Of a DNA stretch of 64,000 nucleotides, positions 16,486-24,855 are shown one piece after another. Origin of the DNA: Anaerolineales bacterium. GTDB lineage: Bacteria; Chloroflexota; Anaerolineae; Anaerolineales; UBA4823. The stretch covers positions 62,001 to 126,000 of the forward strand of contig JAGVAD010000007.1 in NCBI GenBank assembly GCA_020060465.1. The letters are read 5' to 3'. How positions within the stretch are numbered: the first letter of the stretch is position 1; every line of letters starts with the position of its first letter. Under the pieces are notes generated by a model. It ran no database searches and was not told the origin of the DNA. It worked only from the letters and a program-made list of their open reading frames with translations. Made by a program: the position numbers and the translations under genes.

Positions 16486-17928
16486 CTATGGGCGCTCCTT
16501 GGGGCGAGCCAGTTCGCCCAGCCGGGCGATGGCACGCTCCACTTCACGCGTCCATACCGCGGCGTTGAGGCGGATAAAGTTGCGATATTGTTGTTTGGCG
16601 GAGAAGATATAGCCTGGCGCCAACGTCACGCCGGCTTTGAGCGCCTGGCGGTACAGTTCGAGCGAATCTACCTGCTCCGGCAATTGCACCCAAAGCACAA
16701 ATCCACCCGCCGGGCGGGTGACGCGCGTCCCCGGCGGAAAATAGCGCGTCACTGCCTGCGTCATCCAGGCTACGTTTTGGGCGTATTCGCGGCGCAGGCG
16801 GCGTAGATGGCGGTCGTAGCCGCCGCTGGCGATAAACTCGGCTACGGCCATCTGCGGCAGCGAAGCGGTTACTCCGCTGGAGGCGAACTTTAGCCATTCC
16901 ACCGTCGCCCGGAAGCGCCCTGGCGCAGTCCAGCCCACGCGGTAACCGGGGCAAACATCCTTTGAGAAGGATGAGCACAGCAACACCAACCCCTTGCGGT
17001 CGAAGGCTTTGGCGACCAGCGGGCGCTGCTCGGAAAAATAGATCTCGCCGGATATATCGTCTTCGATCAGCGGGATTTCGTGGCGCGCCAATAGCTCCAC
17101 CAATTCGCGCTTGTTTTCTTCGGGCATGCAGCTTCCCAGGGGGTTGTTGAAATTCGAGACCACCAGGCAAGCGCGCACCGGATGCTGTTCAATGGCGAAA
17201 CGTAGCGCCTCCAGGCTGATGCCGTCGCGGGGATGGGTGGGGATTTCCAGCGCTTTCAGCCCCAGCGCTTCGATGCTTTGCAGAATGCCGAAATAGGTAG
17301 GCGACTCGATAGCTACAATGTCACCGGCACGGCAGACAGCGCGCAGGCACAGCTCCATCGCCTCCGAGCAGCCCGCTGTGATGACGATGTCTGCTGGCGA
17401 AAGGCTACACCCGGCGGCTACCGCCCGCTGCGCCACCTCCACTCGCAACGGCTCATAACCCGGTGGGAAGAAATAGCCGTTGCTTTGCTCTTCTTTTTCG
17501 CGCGCCAGTGTCGCTACAATGCGATTGAGCTTTTTGGTGGGCAGCAGATCGCGATTAGGCAGCGCCGTGCCAAGCTGCACCAGGTTGGGGTTTTCGCTAT
17601 CGCGCAGGACGCGCATGATCAGTTCACGCAAACCTACCTGAGCGGCGTCTGGCTCTGGCGAGGAAATCTCTGGTTCAGGCGGCGCCGCGGCGGGGAGCAG
17701 GCGCACATAATAACCGGATTGCGGGCGCGCCTCGATCAAACCGCGTTCTTCTAACAGCATGTAGGCTTGTAGCACCGTGCTTACGCTGATCTTGCGTTGG
17801 AGGCTGAGCTGACGCACCGACGGCAATCGGTCGCCAGGGCGGTAGGTGCCCGCGGCGATCAGGCGGGCCAGCTCGTTGGCGACCTCTTCGTAGAGGAAGT
17901 CCTTTGTCGAAGATTGTGCGACGGCCAT
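16486..17928 (-). CDS. MocR-type regulator: GntR winged helix fused to PLP aminotransferase domain
   Basis: Protein of 480 residues. The N-terminal winged helix (about 10-78; RPGDRLPSVRQLSLQRKISVSTVLQAYMLLEERGLI) is of GntR type. From about 110 the fold-type I aminotransferase domain follows, with AGCSEAMELCLRAV, NFNNPLGSCMPEENKRELVE, DDISGEIYF and the PLP-binding Lys in CSSFSKDVCPGYRVGW. MocR proteins sense PLP or amino compounds and regulate nearby genes, often themselves. GGAGAGG lies before the ATG. A sigma70-like promoter with a palindrome in its spacer is readable upstream, and the DUF2917 gene is divergent, so both are candidates for control. The effector cannot be deduced; there is no pdxST or gab cluster nearby. 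Confidence 0.9.
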   Translation of the reverse strand: MAVAQSSTKDFLYEEVANELARLIAAGTYRPGDRLPSVRQLSLQRKISVSTVLQAYMLLEERGLIEARPQSGYYVRLLPAAAPPEPEISSPEPDAAQVGLRELIMRVLRDSENPNLVQLGTALPNRDLLPTKKLNRIVATLAREKEEQSNGYFFPPGYEPLRVEVAQRAVAAGCSLSPADIVITAGCSEAMELCLRAVCRAGDIVAIESPTYFGILQSIEALGLKALEIPTHPRDGISLEALRFAIEQHPVRACLVVSNFNNPLGSCMPEENKRELVELLARHEIPLIEDDISGEIYFSEQRPLVAKAFDRKGLVLLCSSFSKDVCPGYRVGWTAPGRFRATVEWLKFASSGVTASLPQMAVAEFIASGGYDRHLRRLRREYAQNVAWMTQAVTRYFPPGTRVTRPAGGFVLWVQLPEQVDSLELYRQALKAGVTLAPGYIFSAKQQYRNFIRLNAAVWTREVERAIARLGELARPKERP

Positions 17929-17965
17929 GCTTGCCTCTCCTTCAGAACGCAGTTGACCATGAAGT

Positions 17966-17998
17966 GAACAGTTGGTGCTTTCAACAACCAGAACAGTT
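17966..17998 (-). promoter_or_regulatory. Direct repeats AACTGTTC in the MocR leader
   Basis: Two identical copies of AACTGTTC (minus strand; 17991-17998 and 17966-17973), 25 nt apart, lie between the promoter and the MocR start codon. MocR proteins characteristically bind direct repeats, so these may be additional operator sites. A related AACTGTAC-like half site overlaps the promoter. Confidence 0.4.
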
Positions 17999-18005
17999 CA
18001 GAAAA

Positions 18006-18035
18006 ATTATAAACTGTACTGGATACAATTGTCAA
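18006..18035 (-). promoter_or_regulatory. Promoter of the MocR gene with palindromic operator in the spacer
   Basis: On the minus strand TTGACA (18035-18030) and TATAAT (18011-18006) are separated by exactly 18 nt, a near-consensus sigma70 promoter. The spacer contains TGTA-TCCAG-TACA (18027-18015), a 4-5-4 dyad typical of an operator. A regulator bound there would block the promoter, suggesting autorepression. Confidence 0.75.
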
Positions 18036-18141
18036 TTGCTAAATCTGTTATTTTCTTTCAATTATGTCTAAAATAATAGCAGATAAACGACCGTTGGACG
18101 ATATGGTTTCTCGTAGAGAAACGTTCTTTTGGAGGTGTGAA

Positions 18142-18423
18142 ATGACAGTCCGATATAACGAGTCGAAGATCGCATGGGTGAATCCGTATACTGGTCAGCA
18201 GAACGAGACAGGGGAATATCAACTGCGTCCTCTGCAAGTTCAGCGCCTGGCGTCGCCGTTTGGTCAACGCATTGAAGTTACAAAGGGTGTGGTATGGGTG
18301 ACCATCGAGGGCGACCCCCAGGATTATGTGCTGCAAGCAGGCGACAGCCTGGTGATACGCCGACGGGGCGCGACGCTTGCGCAGGCGCTCACCGACGCCG
18401 CCTACCGCTTCTCTAAGAATTAA
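18142..18423 (+). CDS. DUF2917 family protein
   Basis: Protein of 93 residues starting at an ATG preceded by TTTTGGAGGTGTGAA; an upstream in-frame ATG at 18064 lies in the divergent promoter region and has no ribosome site. The core (RIEVTKGVVWVTIEGDPQDYVLQAGDSLVI) matches the DUF2917 pattern: a small cupin-like beta unit with the WVTxEGDPxDxxLxAGD signature. Function is unknown for the family. It is divergent from the MocR gene and about 106 nt from its promoter, so it may be a regulatory target. Confidence 0.75.
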   Translation: MTVRYNESKIAWVNPYTGQQNETGEYQLRPLQVQRLASPFGQRIEVTKGVVWVTIEGDPQDYVLQAGDSLVIRRRGATLAQALTDAAYRFSKN

Positions 18424-18460
18424 GGGCTTCTTCTCTCCAGTGAGGCCTCCACCCCGGAGC

Positions 18461-18493
18461 GCGCCCCTCTCCTCGTGGCAGGGAGAGGGGCGC
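18461..18493. terminator. Terminator hairpin between convergent genes
   Basis: GCGCCCCTCTC and GAGAGGGGCGC form a perfect 11-bp stem, followed on the plus strand by TTTATATT. It lies between the DUF2917 gene (plus) and the ketopantoate reductase gene (minus) and can serve both. Confidence 0.7.
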
Positions 18494-18504
18494 TTTATAT
18501 TACT

Positions 18505-19530
18505 CTATGCCTTTACCTCTTCCAGCAGCCTCTCCGGTTTTCCCGCGTACGCGTCCAACGGCAATTCGCCGCAGGTGAGCGCCAGAAGGGTTTGGGTGAG
18601 GTATTCATTCACTGGCGTTGGGATGCCCAACCGACGACCAAAACGCGCCACGGCGCCATTCAAATACTCCACCTCGCTCTGGCCGCGCCCGCTGTGCAGA
18701 TCTATATAGAAGGAGGGCATCTTGCCGCCGCGCCCGCTTCCTAAGGCGCGCTGCATCAGCAGGCGGGCAATGGCGGTCGGCAAGGATGCGCCGAGAGCCA
18801 GCAGGCGCGCTGGCGTGCCCGGTAAATCCACCACAGGGATCTGCTGCGCCTGCATCACTGCCAGCGCCTCGCGCAGTTGCGCCATCTCCAGGCGGAACAA
18901 CCCCGGATGGGCGAAGATCTCGCCCGGCGTCATATTCAGGATAGCCGAGCTGGCATTGGCTAACAGGTTGGTGAGCAGTTTCGACCACTTCATCGCCGCC
19001 ACGTTGGCGTATAACCGCGGCCGTAGGCTGGCTTCATTGAACGCCGCGTATAACCGCAGTGAGAGCACATGACTGGCTGCCAGGCCCACGCCGCGCAGCC
19101 GCTCCAACACGATGTCCCCCGGTGCGCGTCGTCCAATGGCGCTGGTCACTGTGGCGGGGATGACTTTTGCCTCGCCCAATGCGGCCGCGATCATCGCCTC
19201 ATTTTCTACCCCGTTTTGCAGGCAGATCACCGGCGGCAGGTTGACTGCGTATGGCTGCATCACCTCCAGCGCGGCCTGCGTATCGAAGGATTTGAGCGCA
19301 AACAGGGCGGCGTCATACGGCCCCCATTCCAGCGCCTCAGCCAGCGAAGCAGCCAGCTTTGGTGTGCGCAGGCGATGCTCGCCGTCTGGCAATTGCAGCG
19401 TCAACCCTTTCTGTTGCAGCTCTTCAACGATAGATGCGCGTTCCAGAAAGACTACTTCATGTTCGCTCAATGCCAGGCTGCCGCCGATATATGTGCCAAT
19501 CGCGCCTGCCCCAAAGGATAGAAATTTCAT
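18505..19530 (-). CDS. panE: Ketopantoate reductase (2-dehydropantoate 2-reductase)
   Basis: Protein of 341 residues that would reduce 2-dehydropantoate to pantoate with NADPH, the second committed step to pantothenate and CoA. The N-terminal Rossmann domain starts FGAGAIGTYIGGSLA; LFALKSFDT and LQNGVENEAMI follow the family pattern. The C-terminal helical domain has the catalytic Lys in MKWSKLLTNLLANASSA and the SFYIDLHSGRGQSEVEYLNG motif. The ATG at 19530 fits the Rossmann start; an upstream in-frame ATG at 19563 adds 11 residues of no similarity. The panB gene lies 31 kb away. Related ApbA/PanE paralogues of uncertain substrate exist, so the symbol is a family-level call. Confidence 0.82.
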   Translation of the reverse strand: MKFLSFGAGAIGTYIGGSLALSEHEVVFLERASIVEELQQKGLTLQLPDGEHRLRTPKLAASLAEALEWGPYDAALFALKSFDTQAALEVMQPYAVNLPPVICLQNGVENEAMIAAALGEAKVIPATVTSAIGRRAPGDIVLERLRGVGLAASHVLSLRLYAAFNEASLRPRLYANVAAMKWSKLLTNLLANASSAILNMTPGEIFAHPGLFRLEMAQLREALAVMQAQQIPVVDLPGTPARLLALGASLPTAIARLLMQRALGSGRGGKMPSFYIDLHSGRGQSEVEYLNGAVARFGRRLGIPTPVNEYLTQTLLALTCGELPLDAYAGKPERLLEEVKA

Positions 19531-19601
19531 GCGTCCTGTTGTTTTCCTCCTTGACAAACTCATCGAGGCTACTTAGTCGGTCAATATGAAAATAATGGTT
19601 T

Positions 19602-20942
19602 CTAGCTCGGCAATGGCAGATCGCGACGGTAGAGATCTTCCAGACTTTCTCGCTGACGGATCAGAGTGACCTTTCCACCTTTCAACCAGATCACTGCTGG
19701 ACGACGGGCGCCATTGTAGTTGCTGGCCATGCTGAGCTGATAAGCTCCACTGACAGGCACAGCCAGGAGTTCACCTGGGTATATCTCCGGCAAGGGCAGC
19801 GCTTCGATGAGCACATCTCCGCTTTCGCAATAGGGGCCGGCCAGCCAGGCGGCATCCGTCGCGGGTCGTTCTGGCTGCGAAACAGGCAGCGCGGTGTAGC
19901 GCGCTCGATACAACGCCGGGCGTGGGTTATCCGCCATACCGCCGTCCAGCAGCAGCCAGCGCCGCGTGGCGGTTCGTTTCACCGCCTCGACGCGGTACAC
20001 CGCCACGCCAGCGCGGGCGACCATGCTGCGTCCGGGTTCCAGATGCAGCCTGGGTAAAGGTAAATTTCTCTCGCGGCAGCCTTGCATCAAATGTTGGGCG
20101 ACGAAACGCACATACTCGCCGATAGTCTGGTGCGGCAGGTCGTCTTCGTGATAAGGCGTACCCCAGCCGCCGCCCGGGCACAACGTCTGCGGCATCCAGC
20201 CCAAACTCTGGCGTGTTTCAACGATCAAGTCCAACGCCAAATCCAATGCTGGAGCGATCGGCGTTGGGTCATGAAAATGCGAGCCTTGATGGAAATGCAG
20301 ACCCGTCACGCGCAAGCCGGCTTTCTGCGCCTTCTCTAGCGCCTGCAGGAATTCGAGCGCGCTGAGGCCGAACTTCGAGTCGTCCTGGCCGGTCTGCGTG
20401 TAGCTATGGGTTTCTACCGCCATGCCAGGACGCAGGCGCAGCCACAAATCAGGAAAATTCAGCCTGCTGGAATTTTTGTTGAGCTCGATCAGGCGCTCTA
20501 ACTCGCCCAGATGATCCACTACCAGGGTCCCTGCATGGGCGACAGCCGCTTGCAGATCTTCCCACGACTTGCTCACTCCATGCACCAGCAATTGTTCTGG
20601 CATCGCCCCGGCAGCAACTGCTATCGTGATCTCGCCAGCGCCGGTGCAGTCAATCATCAATCCGCGACGCGCAGCCCATTGCGCCATTGCAAGAGAGAGA
20701 AACGCCTTACCCGCGTAGGTCAGGCCGCTCTGCGCCGGGTATTCAGCTTGCAGCGCGGCGCGGTACTGTGCCAGTGCATCATCTAGTGTAGATTGGTCGT
20801 AAAGATATAATGGCGTGCCAAATTCCTGCGCCAGTTCCTCTACAGAAAAGCCGCCAATGAGTAGTCGCCCATCTTTAATCTGGGTATTCAGCGGGAAGAG
20901 CGGCAGGCGCGTCGCTGCCAGGTTGTTCGTATTTACGCCCAA
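19602..20942 (-). CDS. lysA: Diaminopimelate decarboxylase
   Basis: Protein of 446 residues, fold-type III PLP enzyme that decarboxylates meso-diaminopimelate to L-lysine. The PLP Lys is in LTYAGKAF, HFHQGSHFHDP and LCPGGGWGTPY are barrel phosphate-binding motifs, LHLEPGRSMVARAGV and GPYCESGDVL carry substrate and catalytic Cys residues, and SNYNGARRPA is near the C-terminus. The best start is a TTG at 20942 with GGGAG nine nt upstream, overlapping the fmt stop by 10 nt; the next in-frame ATG lies far inside the barrel. The coupling with fmt suggests cotranscription. Confidence 0.9.
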   Translation of the reverse strand: MGVNTNNLAATRLPLFPLNTQIKDGRLLIGGFSVEELAQEFGTPLYLYDQSTLDDALAQYRAALQAEYPAQSGLTYAGKAFLSLAMAQWAARRGLMIDCTGAGEITIAVAAGAMPEQLLVHGVSKSWEDLQAAVAHAGTLVVDHLGELERLIELNKNSSRLNFPDLWLRLRPGMAVETHSYTQTGQDDSKFGLSALEFLQALEKAQKAGLRVTGLHFHQGSHFHDPTPIAPALDLALDLIVETRQSLGWMPQTLCPGGGWGTPYHEDDLPHQTIGEYVRFVAQHLMQGCRERNLPLPRLHLEPGRSMVARAGVAVYRVEAVKRTATRRWLLLDGGMADNPRPALYRARYTALPVSQPERPATDAAWLAGPYCESGDVLIEALPLPEIYPGELLAVPVSGAYQLSMASNYNGARRPAVIWLKGGKVTLIRQRESLEDLYRRDLPLPS

Positions 20943-21853
20943 TTTCTGGCTCCCAGTAAAAAGGTCTTACCAGACATGGCTTTCTTGCCGGCTGGCTGCA
21001 CTTCTTCCAGGATAAGCCATCCATCCGAGGTGCGCACCGCAGGCAACCCATGGTAGATGGCGCGTTCGCCCGATTTAGGCTGCAACGCCGCCTCTGGAAT
21101 CGAATGAGCGCGCAGAACTTTCAAATGTCCACCCGGCCAGCCATCATAAAATGTCCCCGGCCAGGGGTGATAGGCGCGTACCTGGCGCGCCAGCATCTCA
21201 GCGGGGCGGCGAAAATCCAGCCAACCATCTTCTTTTTTGAGCATTGGTGCATAGGTCGCCGAGGTTTCATCTTGCGGCTGGGGCTGTAATTCACCATCCA
21301 GGTAAGAAGGCAGAATTTCGATCAATAAATCTGCGCCCAACCGCGCCAGTTTCTCTCCCAGCGTTGCTGCGGTGTCCTCTGGCTCGATGGGGATCGCCCG
21401 CTGGCTGAGAATGGGGCCGGTGTCCAGTCCGGCGTCCATGCGCATGATGGTCACGCCGGTTTGCTCGTCGCCATGCAAAATGGCGGCGTTGATCGGTGCT
21501 GCGCCGCGCCAGCGTGGCAACAGCGAAGCATGTACATTGAGACAGCCATGCGGCGGTAGATCTAACACCTCCTGCCGCAGGATTTGACCAAACGCCGCTA
21601 CGACGATCAAATCTGGCGCCCAGGCGCGCAACTGCTCCTGGGCTTCGGGCGCTCGCAGACGGAGAGGCTGGATCACGGGCAAGCCTAAGGACTTGGCCAG
21701 CAGCTTGACCGGCGGAGGCTTCATTTCACGCCCGCGCCCGGCCGGACGATCTGGCTGCGTCACCACTCCTACTACGGAATAATGCTCAGCCAACTTTAAT
21801 AGAGTGGGGAGGGCGAATTCAGGGGAACCCATGAAAACAACACGCGTCGTCAT
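20933..21853 (-). CDS. fmt: Methionyl-tRNA formyltransferase
   Basis: Protein of 306 residues that transfers a formyl group from 10-formyl-THF to Met-tRNA-fMet for initiation of translation. The formyltransferase domain shows VVFMGSPEFALPTLL, VVTQPDRPAGRGREMKPPPV, LIVVAAFGQILRQEVLDLP and the signature CLNVHASLLPRWRGAAPINA with the catalytic His and Asn region, then MDAGLDTGPIL. The C-terminal OB-like domain (from about 205) contains RAYHPWPGTF. The ATG at 21853 is preferred over a TTG two codons earlier; no clear ribosome site is visible. It lies 33 nt behind the P-type ATPase and overlaps lysA. Confidence 0.93.
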   Translation of the reverse strand: MTTRVVFMGSPEFALPTLLKLAEHYSVVGVVTQPDRPAGRGREMKPPPVKLLAKSLGLPVIQPLRLRAPEAQEQLRAWAPDLIVVAAFGQILRQEVLDLPPHGCLNVHASLLPRWRGAAPINAAILHGDEQTGVTIMRMDAGLDTGPILSQRAIPIEPEDTAATLGEKLARLGADLLIEILPSYLDGELQPQPQDETSATYAPMLKKEDGWLDFRRPAEMLARQVRAYHPWPGTFYDGWPGGHLKVLRAHSIPEAALQPKSGERAIYHGLPAVRTSDGWLILEEVQPAGKKAMSGKTFLLGARNWA

Positions 21854-21886
21854 GGGCAAAATTTTAGCACAGTTTCGAGACCGCCG

Positions 21887-24238
21887 TTAACCGCGGCTTC
21901 TCAAAATGCGCAGTGAATTTAATGCTACAGCGACCGTGCTGCCCTCATGCAGTAACACTGCCGACCCCAACCCGACCCACCCCATCACCGATGAGGCTGT
22001 CAATAGTACGATCACACCCAAGGCAATAACCAGATTTTGTCGGATGACGGCTGCCGTTGCTTGCCCCAGTCCAACAGCAAAGGGCAACCTGTCTAGGCGA
22101 TCGCTCATCAGGACCACGTCGGCGGTTTCCAGCGCCGCGTCGTTGCCGCCGCCGCCCATGGCGATGCCCACCGTGGCGCCAGCCAGCGCTGGGGCATCGT
22201 TCACGCCGTCGCCCACCATGCCCACGACGCCGAATTCTTTCTCCAGCGCCTTCAGCGCGCTCAGTTTTTCTTCTGGCATCAGTTCAGCCTGAATTTGAGA
22301 AATACCCGCTTGTCGAGCAATGGCTTCTGCAGTATGGCGATTGTCGCCGCTGAGGAGAATCGTATGAGCGATGCCCAGCCGTTGCAGCGCAGCAACCGTC
22401 TCGCGCGCTTCGGGGCGGATCACATCCGCCACGGCAAAGCCGCCGATGACTTCATCATCTACACCTACCAGCATGGCGGTTTTGCCTTGCGCCTCCAGCG
22501 TTTGCACCTGATGGCGCAGCTCTTGGGCGACGGAGATTCCCATCTCGTCGAAAGCCTTCAGACTGCCTACCCATACCTGCTGCCCCTCGACCAGCGCCTG
22601 AACGCCGCGGCCAGGCGCGTTTTGCGCCTGACTGGCGGGCGGCAGAGCCAAACCGCGCTGTTTTGCGGCATTGACCACTGCTTGCGCCAGTGGATGAGAA
22701 GAACGGCTTTCCACCGCCGCCGCCCAGGCGAGCAGTTCGTCTTCTCTTTGTCCATTGACGGTGAAAAGGTCGGTTACTTCGGGGCGGCCGCGCGTGATTG
22801 TACCGGTTTTGTCGAAAGCCAGCGCCTTGAGCCGGCCCAGGTTTTCCAGATGCACGCCGCCCTTGAGCAGGACGCCTCTTTGCGCCGCACGAGCCACGCC
22901 GGCCAGAATCGCCGAAGGTGTTGCCAGCGCCAGAGCGCAAGGCGAGGCGGCTACCAGCAAGGTCATTGCCCGACGGAAGGAGACAGCGAAGGGAACGCCA
23001 AACAGAGGCGGCAAGATGATGAGCAACGCGTCCGCCAGCAATACAAAGGGGACAAACCAGCGCATAAACCGTTCACCGGCTTTTTGCGTTGGTGACTTGC
23101 TTGCCTGTGCTTCGGCGACCAGTTGCGCGGCGCGGGCCAACGTGCTATCCCGCGCCAAGCGGGTAGAGCGGATCTCCAACGCGCCGTTGCCGTTCACCGA
23201 GCCAGCAAATACCTTATCGCCCTCGTCTTTTTCGACCGGAATGGATTCACCCGTTATGGGCGATTGATCCACTGCTGATTGTCCGGCGATCACAACTCCA
23301 TCCACTGGGATGCGCCCCGCGGGGCGAACGATGACGATTTCATCCAAACCGACCAGCTCGACCGGCGTTTCCACTTCGCTCTCGCCGCGCCGCACGCGGG
23401 CTGTCTTGGGCGTCAGGTCGGCCAGGGAACGGATAGATTGATGGGCGCGCTGTAAGATACGTTCTTCCAACGTGTGACCTAAATTGAATAAAAACAGCAA
23501 CAACGCTCCCTCGCCGAACTCTCCGATGGCAAATGCGCCTAACGCTGCCGCCAACATGAGCAGATCGGTGTCAAAATGGCGTTTCCGCAAGGCGCGCCAG
23601 GCGTGTTGAGCGATATGCCAACCGCTCAAGGCACTGCTGGACAGGTAAAGTCCCATCGCCGCCAACGGAGGCAACCTGCCGGCAACAATCCCCCCCCATG
23701 CGGCCAGAAACAAAACGCCGGACGCGGCGGCGCGCCACGTTTCTTGATTCTCGTGCCATATCTTGCGCCAGCCGCTCAAGCTGACTGCATACCCCATGGA
23801 TCCCAGGCGTTGTTCGATTGCCTGGCGGTCAATCTGTTCGCTGTCGTATCCAATGCTCACTGATTGACCGCTGTAGGATGCATTTACGTGCAACACGCCT
23901 TTCATGCGCCCCAGGCTATGGTCAATCACCACAGCACAATCCGAGCAGTCCATACCCTCTATGTTCAATGTTTCGTGTCGGTAGCGGCGAGACACCTGCG
24001 CGCCCGCGCGTCGCGCCAGCCGTTGCACCTCAGCTTCTGCCAGGCGCTGTGCATCGTAATGCAGACAGAGCAGGCAAGAACCGTCCTCCTCCTTCAGATG
24101 GGCGCGGCGGATTTCTGGATATTGTTGTAGTGCATCCACCAATCGTCCCATACAACGATCTTGCGGCGGCTGCTGAAGGTCAGGAAGTAACGAAGTGATC
24201 TCAAATTGAAGGGTTTGTTCGTTGGAATTGGCGGTCAT
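21887..24238 (-). CDS. Heavy-metal P-type ATPase (SPC type, P1B-4-like)
   Basis: Protein of 783 residues exporting a transition metal at the cost of ATP. N-terminally a degenerate HMA-like region (SCLLCLHYD) and then a proper HMA domain with GMDCSDCA (about 92-99). The transmembrane metal site is SPC (AASPCALALATPSA) rather than CPC, and the last helices carry HEGST (VLLHEGSTVAVALNSLRIL); this pair is characteristic of P1B-4 ATPases linked to Co, Zn, Cd or Fe. Catalytic motifs are FDKTGTITRG (phosphorylated Asp), SSHPLAQAV and GMVGDGVNDAPALAGATVG. Typical P1B-4 members lack the N-terminal HMA, so this is a mixed architecture. It is 17 nt behind its ArsR/SmtB regulator and presumably controlled from the operator at 24595-24622. 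Confidence 0.9.
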   Translation of the reverse strand: MTANSNEQTLQFEITSLLPDLQQPPQDRCMGRLVDALQQYPEIRRAHLKEEDGSCLLCLHYDAQRLAEAEVQRLARRAGAQVSRRYRHETLNIEGMDCSDCAVVIDHSLGRMKGVLHVNASYSGQSVSIGYDSEQIDRQAIEQRLGSMGYAVSLSGWRKIWHENQETWRAAASGVLFLAAWGGIVAGRLPPLAAMGLYLSSSALSGWHIAQHAWRALRKRHFDTDLLMLAAALGAFAIGEFGEGALLLFLFNLGHTLEERILQRAHQSIRSLADLTPKTARVRRGESEVETPVELVGLDEIVIVRPAGRIPVDGVVIAGQSAVDQSPITGESIPVEKDEGDKVFAGSVNGNGALEIRSTRLARDSTLARAAQLVAEAQASKSPTQKAGERFMRWFVPFVLLADALLIILPPLFGVPFAVSFRRAMTLLVAASPCALALATPSAILAGVARAAQRGVLLKGGVHLENLGRLKALAFDKTGTITRGRPEVTDLFTVNGQREDELLAWAAAVESRSSHPLAQAVVNAAKQRGLALPPASQAQNAPGRGVQALVEGQQVWVGSLKAFDEMGISVAQELRHQVQTLEAQGKTAMLVGVDDEVIGGFAVADVIRPEARETVAALQRLGIAHTILLSGDNRHTAEAIARQAGISQIQAELMPEEKLSALKALEKEFGVVGMVGDGVNDAPALAGATVGIAMGGGGNDAALETADVVLMSDRLDRLPFAVGLGQATAAVIRQNLVIALGVIVLLTASSVMGWVGLGSAVLLHEGSTVAVALNSLRILRSRG

Positions 24239-24255
24239 AAATCAGCTCGATGGGA

Positions 24256-24567
24256 TCAGTTATGCAAGATGTGGTCTAAAGCGCGTTGGAATAGTTCGAC
24301 AACGTGCTGGTCGTCCAGGGAATAATAAACCAGGCGGCCCTCTTTGCGTGGGGCAACCAGTCGCATCTGCCGTAAGCTGCGCAATTGGTGAGACGCTGCC
24401 GATTCGGAAATGCCCGCCGCTTCTGCCAGCGCCTGGACGTTCATCGGGCCTTGCAGCAGGGCGGCGATGATTTTCACTCGACTGGGGTCGCCCAGCGCGC
24501 CGAACAATTCGGCGACGCGCAGCGCCTGGATATCGCTGAGGGTGAAACTTTGGATGGGCATGTTCAT
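24256..24567 (-). CDS. ArsR/SmtB-family metal-responsive repressor
   Basis: Protein of 103 residues with a winged helix (FGALGDPSRVKIIAALLQGP, AEAAGISESAASHQLRSLRQM). The C-terminal helix reads DDQHVVELFQRALDHILHN: Asp, His, His and His at relative positions 0, 2, 13 and 16 reproduce the alpha-5 metal site of SmtB, CzrA and NmtR, so it likely senses Zn, Co or Ni. The alpha-3N cysteine site of CadC/ArsR is absent. Start at 24567, or the ATG two codons later; neither has a strong ribosome site. The frame that opens further upstream only covers the operator. The gene precedes the P-type ATPase by 17 nt and would be derepressed together with it by metal. Confidence 0.9.
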   Translation of the reverse strand: MNMPIQSFTLSDIQALRVAELFGALGDPSRVKIIAALLQGPMNVQALAEAAGISESAASHQLRSLRQMRLVAPRKEGRLVYYSLDDQHVVELFQRALDHILHN

Positions 24568-24594
24568 TAAGTTATAACCACAAATCGGATCATT

Positions 24595-24653
24595 GTATGA
24601 ATATATGAGCAATCATTCATACATCATTTTACCAGATTTTTCCCCTCTGTCAA
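24595..24653 (-). promoter_or_regulatory. Promoter and palindromic operator of the metal-efflux operon
   Basis: On the minus strand TTGACA (24653-24648) and TAAAAT (24631-24626) are 16 nt apart. Immediately downstream, over the expected start of transcription, GTATGAAT and ATTCATAC (24595-24602 and 24615-24622) form perfect 8-bp arms with a 12-nt centre that contains a further ATATGA. The spacing and AT-rich TGAA/TTCA core fit the 12-2-12 operators of SmtB-type repressors. Confidence 0.8.
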
Positions 24654-24708
24654 GAGGTTCGCGCGCTTCGGGGGTGCGCTCAAAAGTTGTTGGTTGCACT
24701 CACCCAGC

Positions 24709-24836
24709 ATTGGTTGGGAACCGACGCCTCAGGTTATGAAGCCCGCTTCTAGCGGGCTTGGGGGCCGGCGTAGCCGACTTTATTTACCTTCAGGCGGCGA
24801 CTTCCAGTCGCTGCCATCGCGGCGAGTAATAACCTT
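24709..24836. repeat. Palindrome-rich intergenic element
   Basis: The stretch contains three short inverted repeats in series: AAGCCCGCT-TCT-AGCGGGCTT, GCCGGCGTAGCCGAC, and GCGACTTCCAGTCGC. It lies between the start of the ArsR gene and the end of the phosphorylase gene. The first hairpin could end transcription of the phosphorylase gene, but there is no T run. The composition suggests a dispersed repeat rather than a gene. Confidence 0.45.
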
Positions 24837-24855
24837 TGAGTGCTCCTCGCTCTTC

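Noticed and set aside
22295-23095. A 266-codon plus-strand open frame opposite the P-type ATPase
   Set aside because: It is antisense to a clear ATPase gene and has no ribosome site or recognisable motif; long antisense frames are expected in this GC-rich sequence.
24568-24612. Upstream extension of the ArsR gene to 24612
   Set aside because: The extra codons lie within the palindromic operator and downstream promoter region, so translation would not normally begin there.
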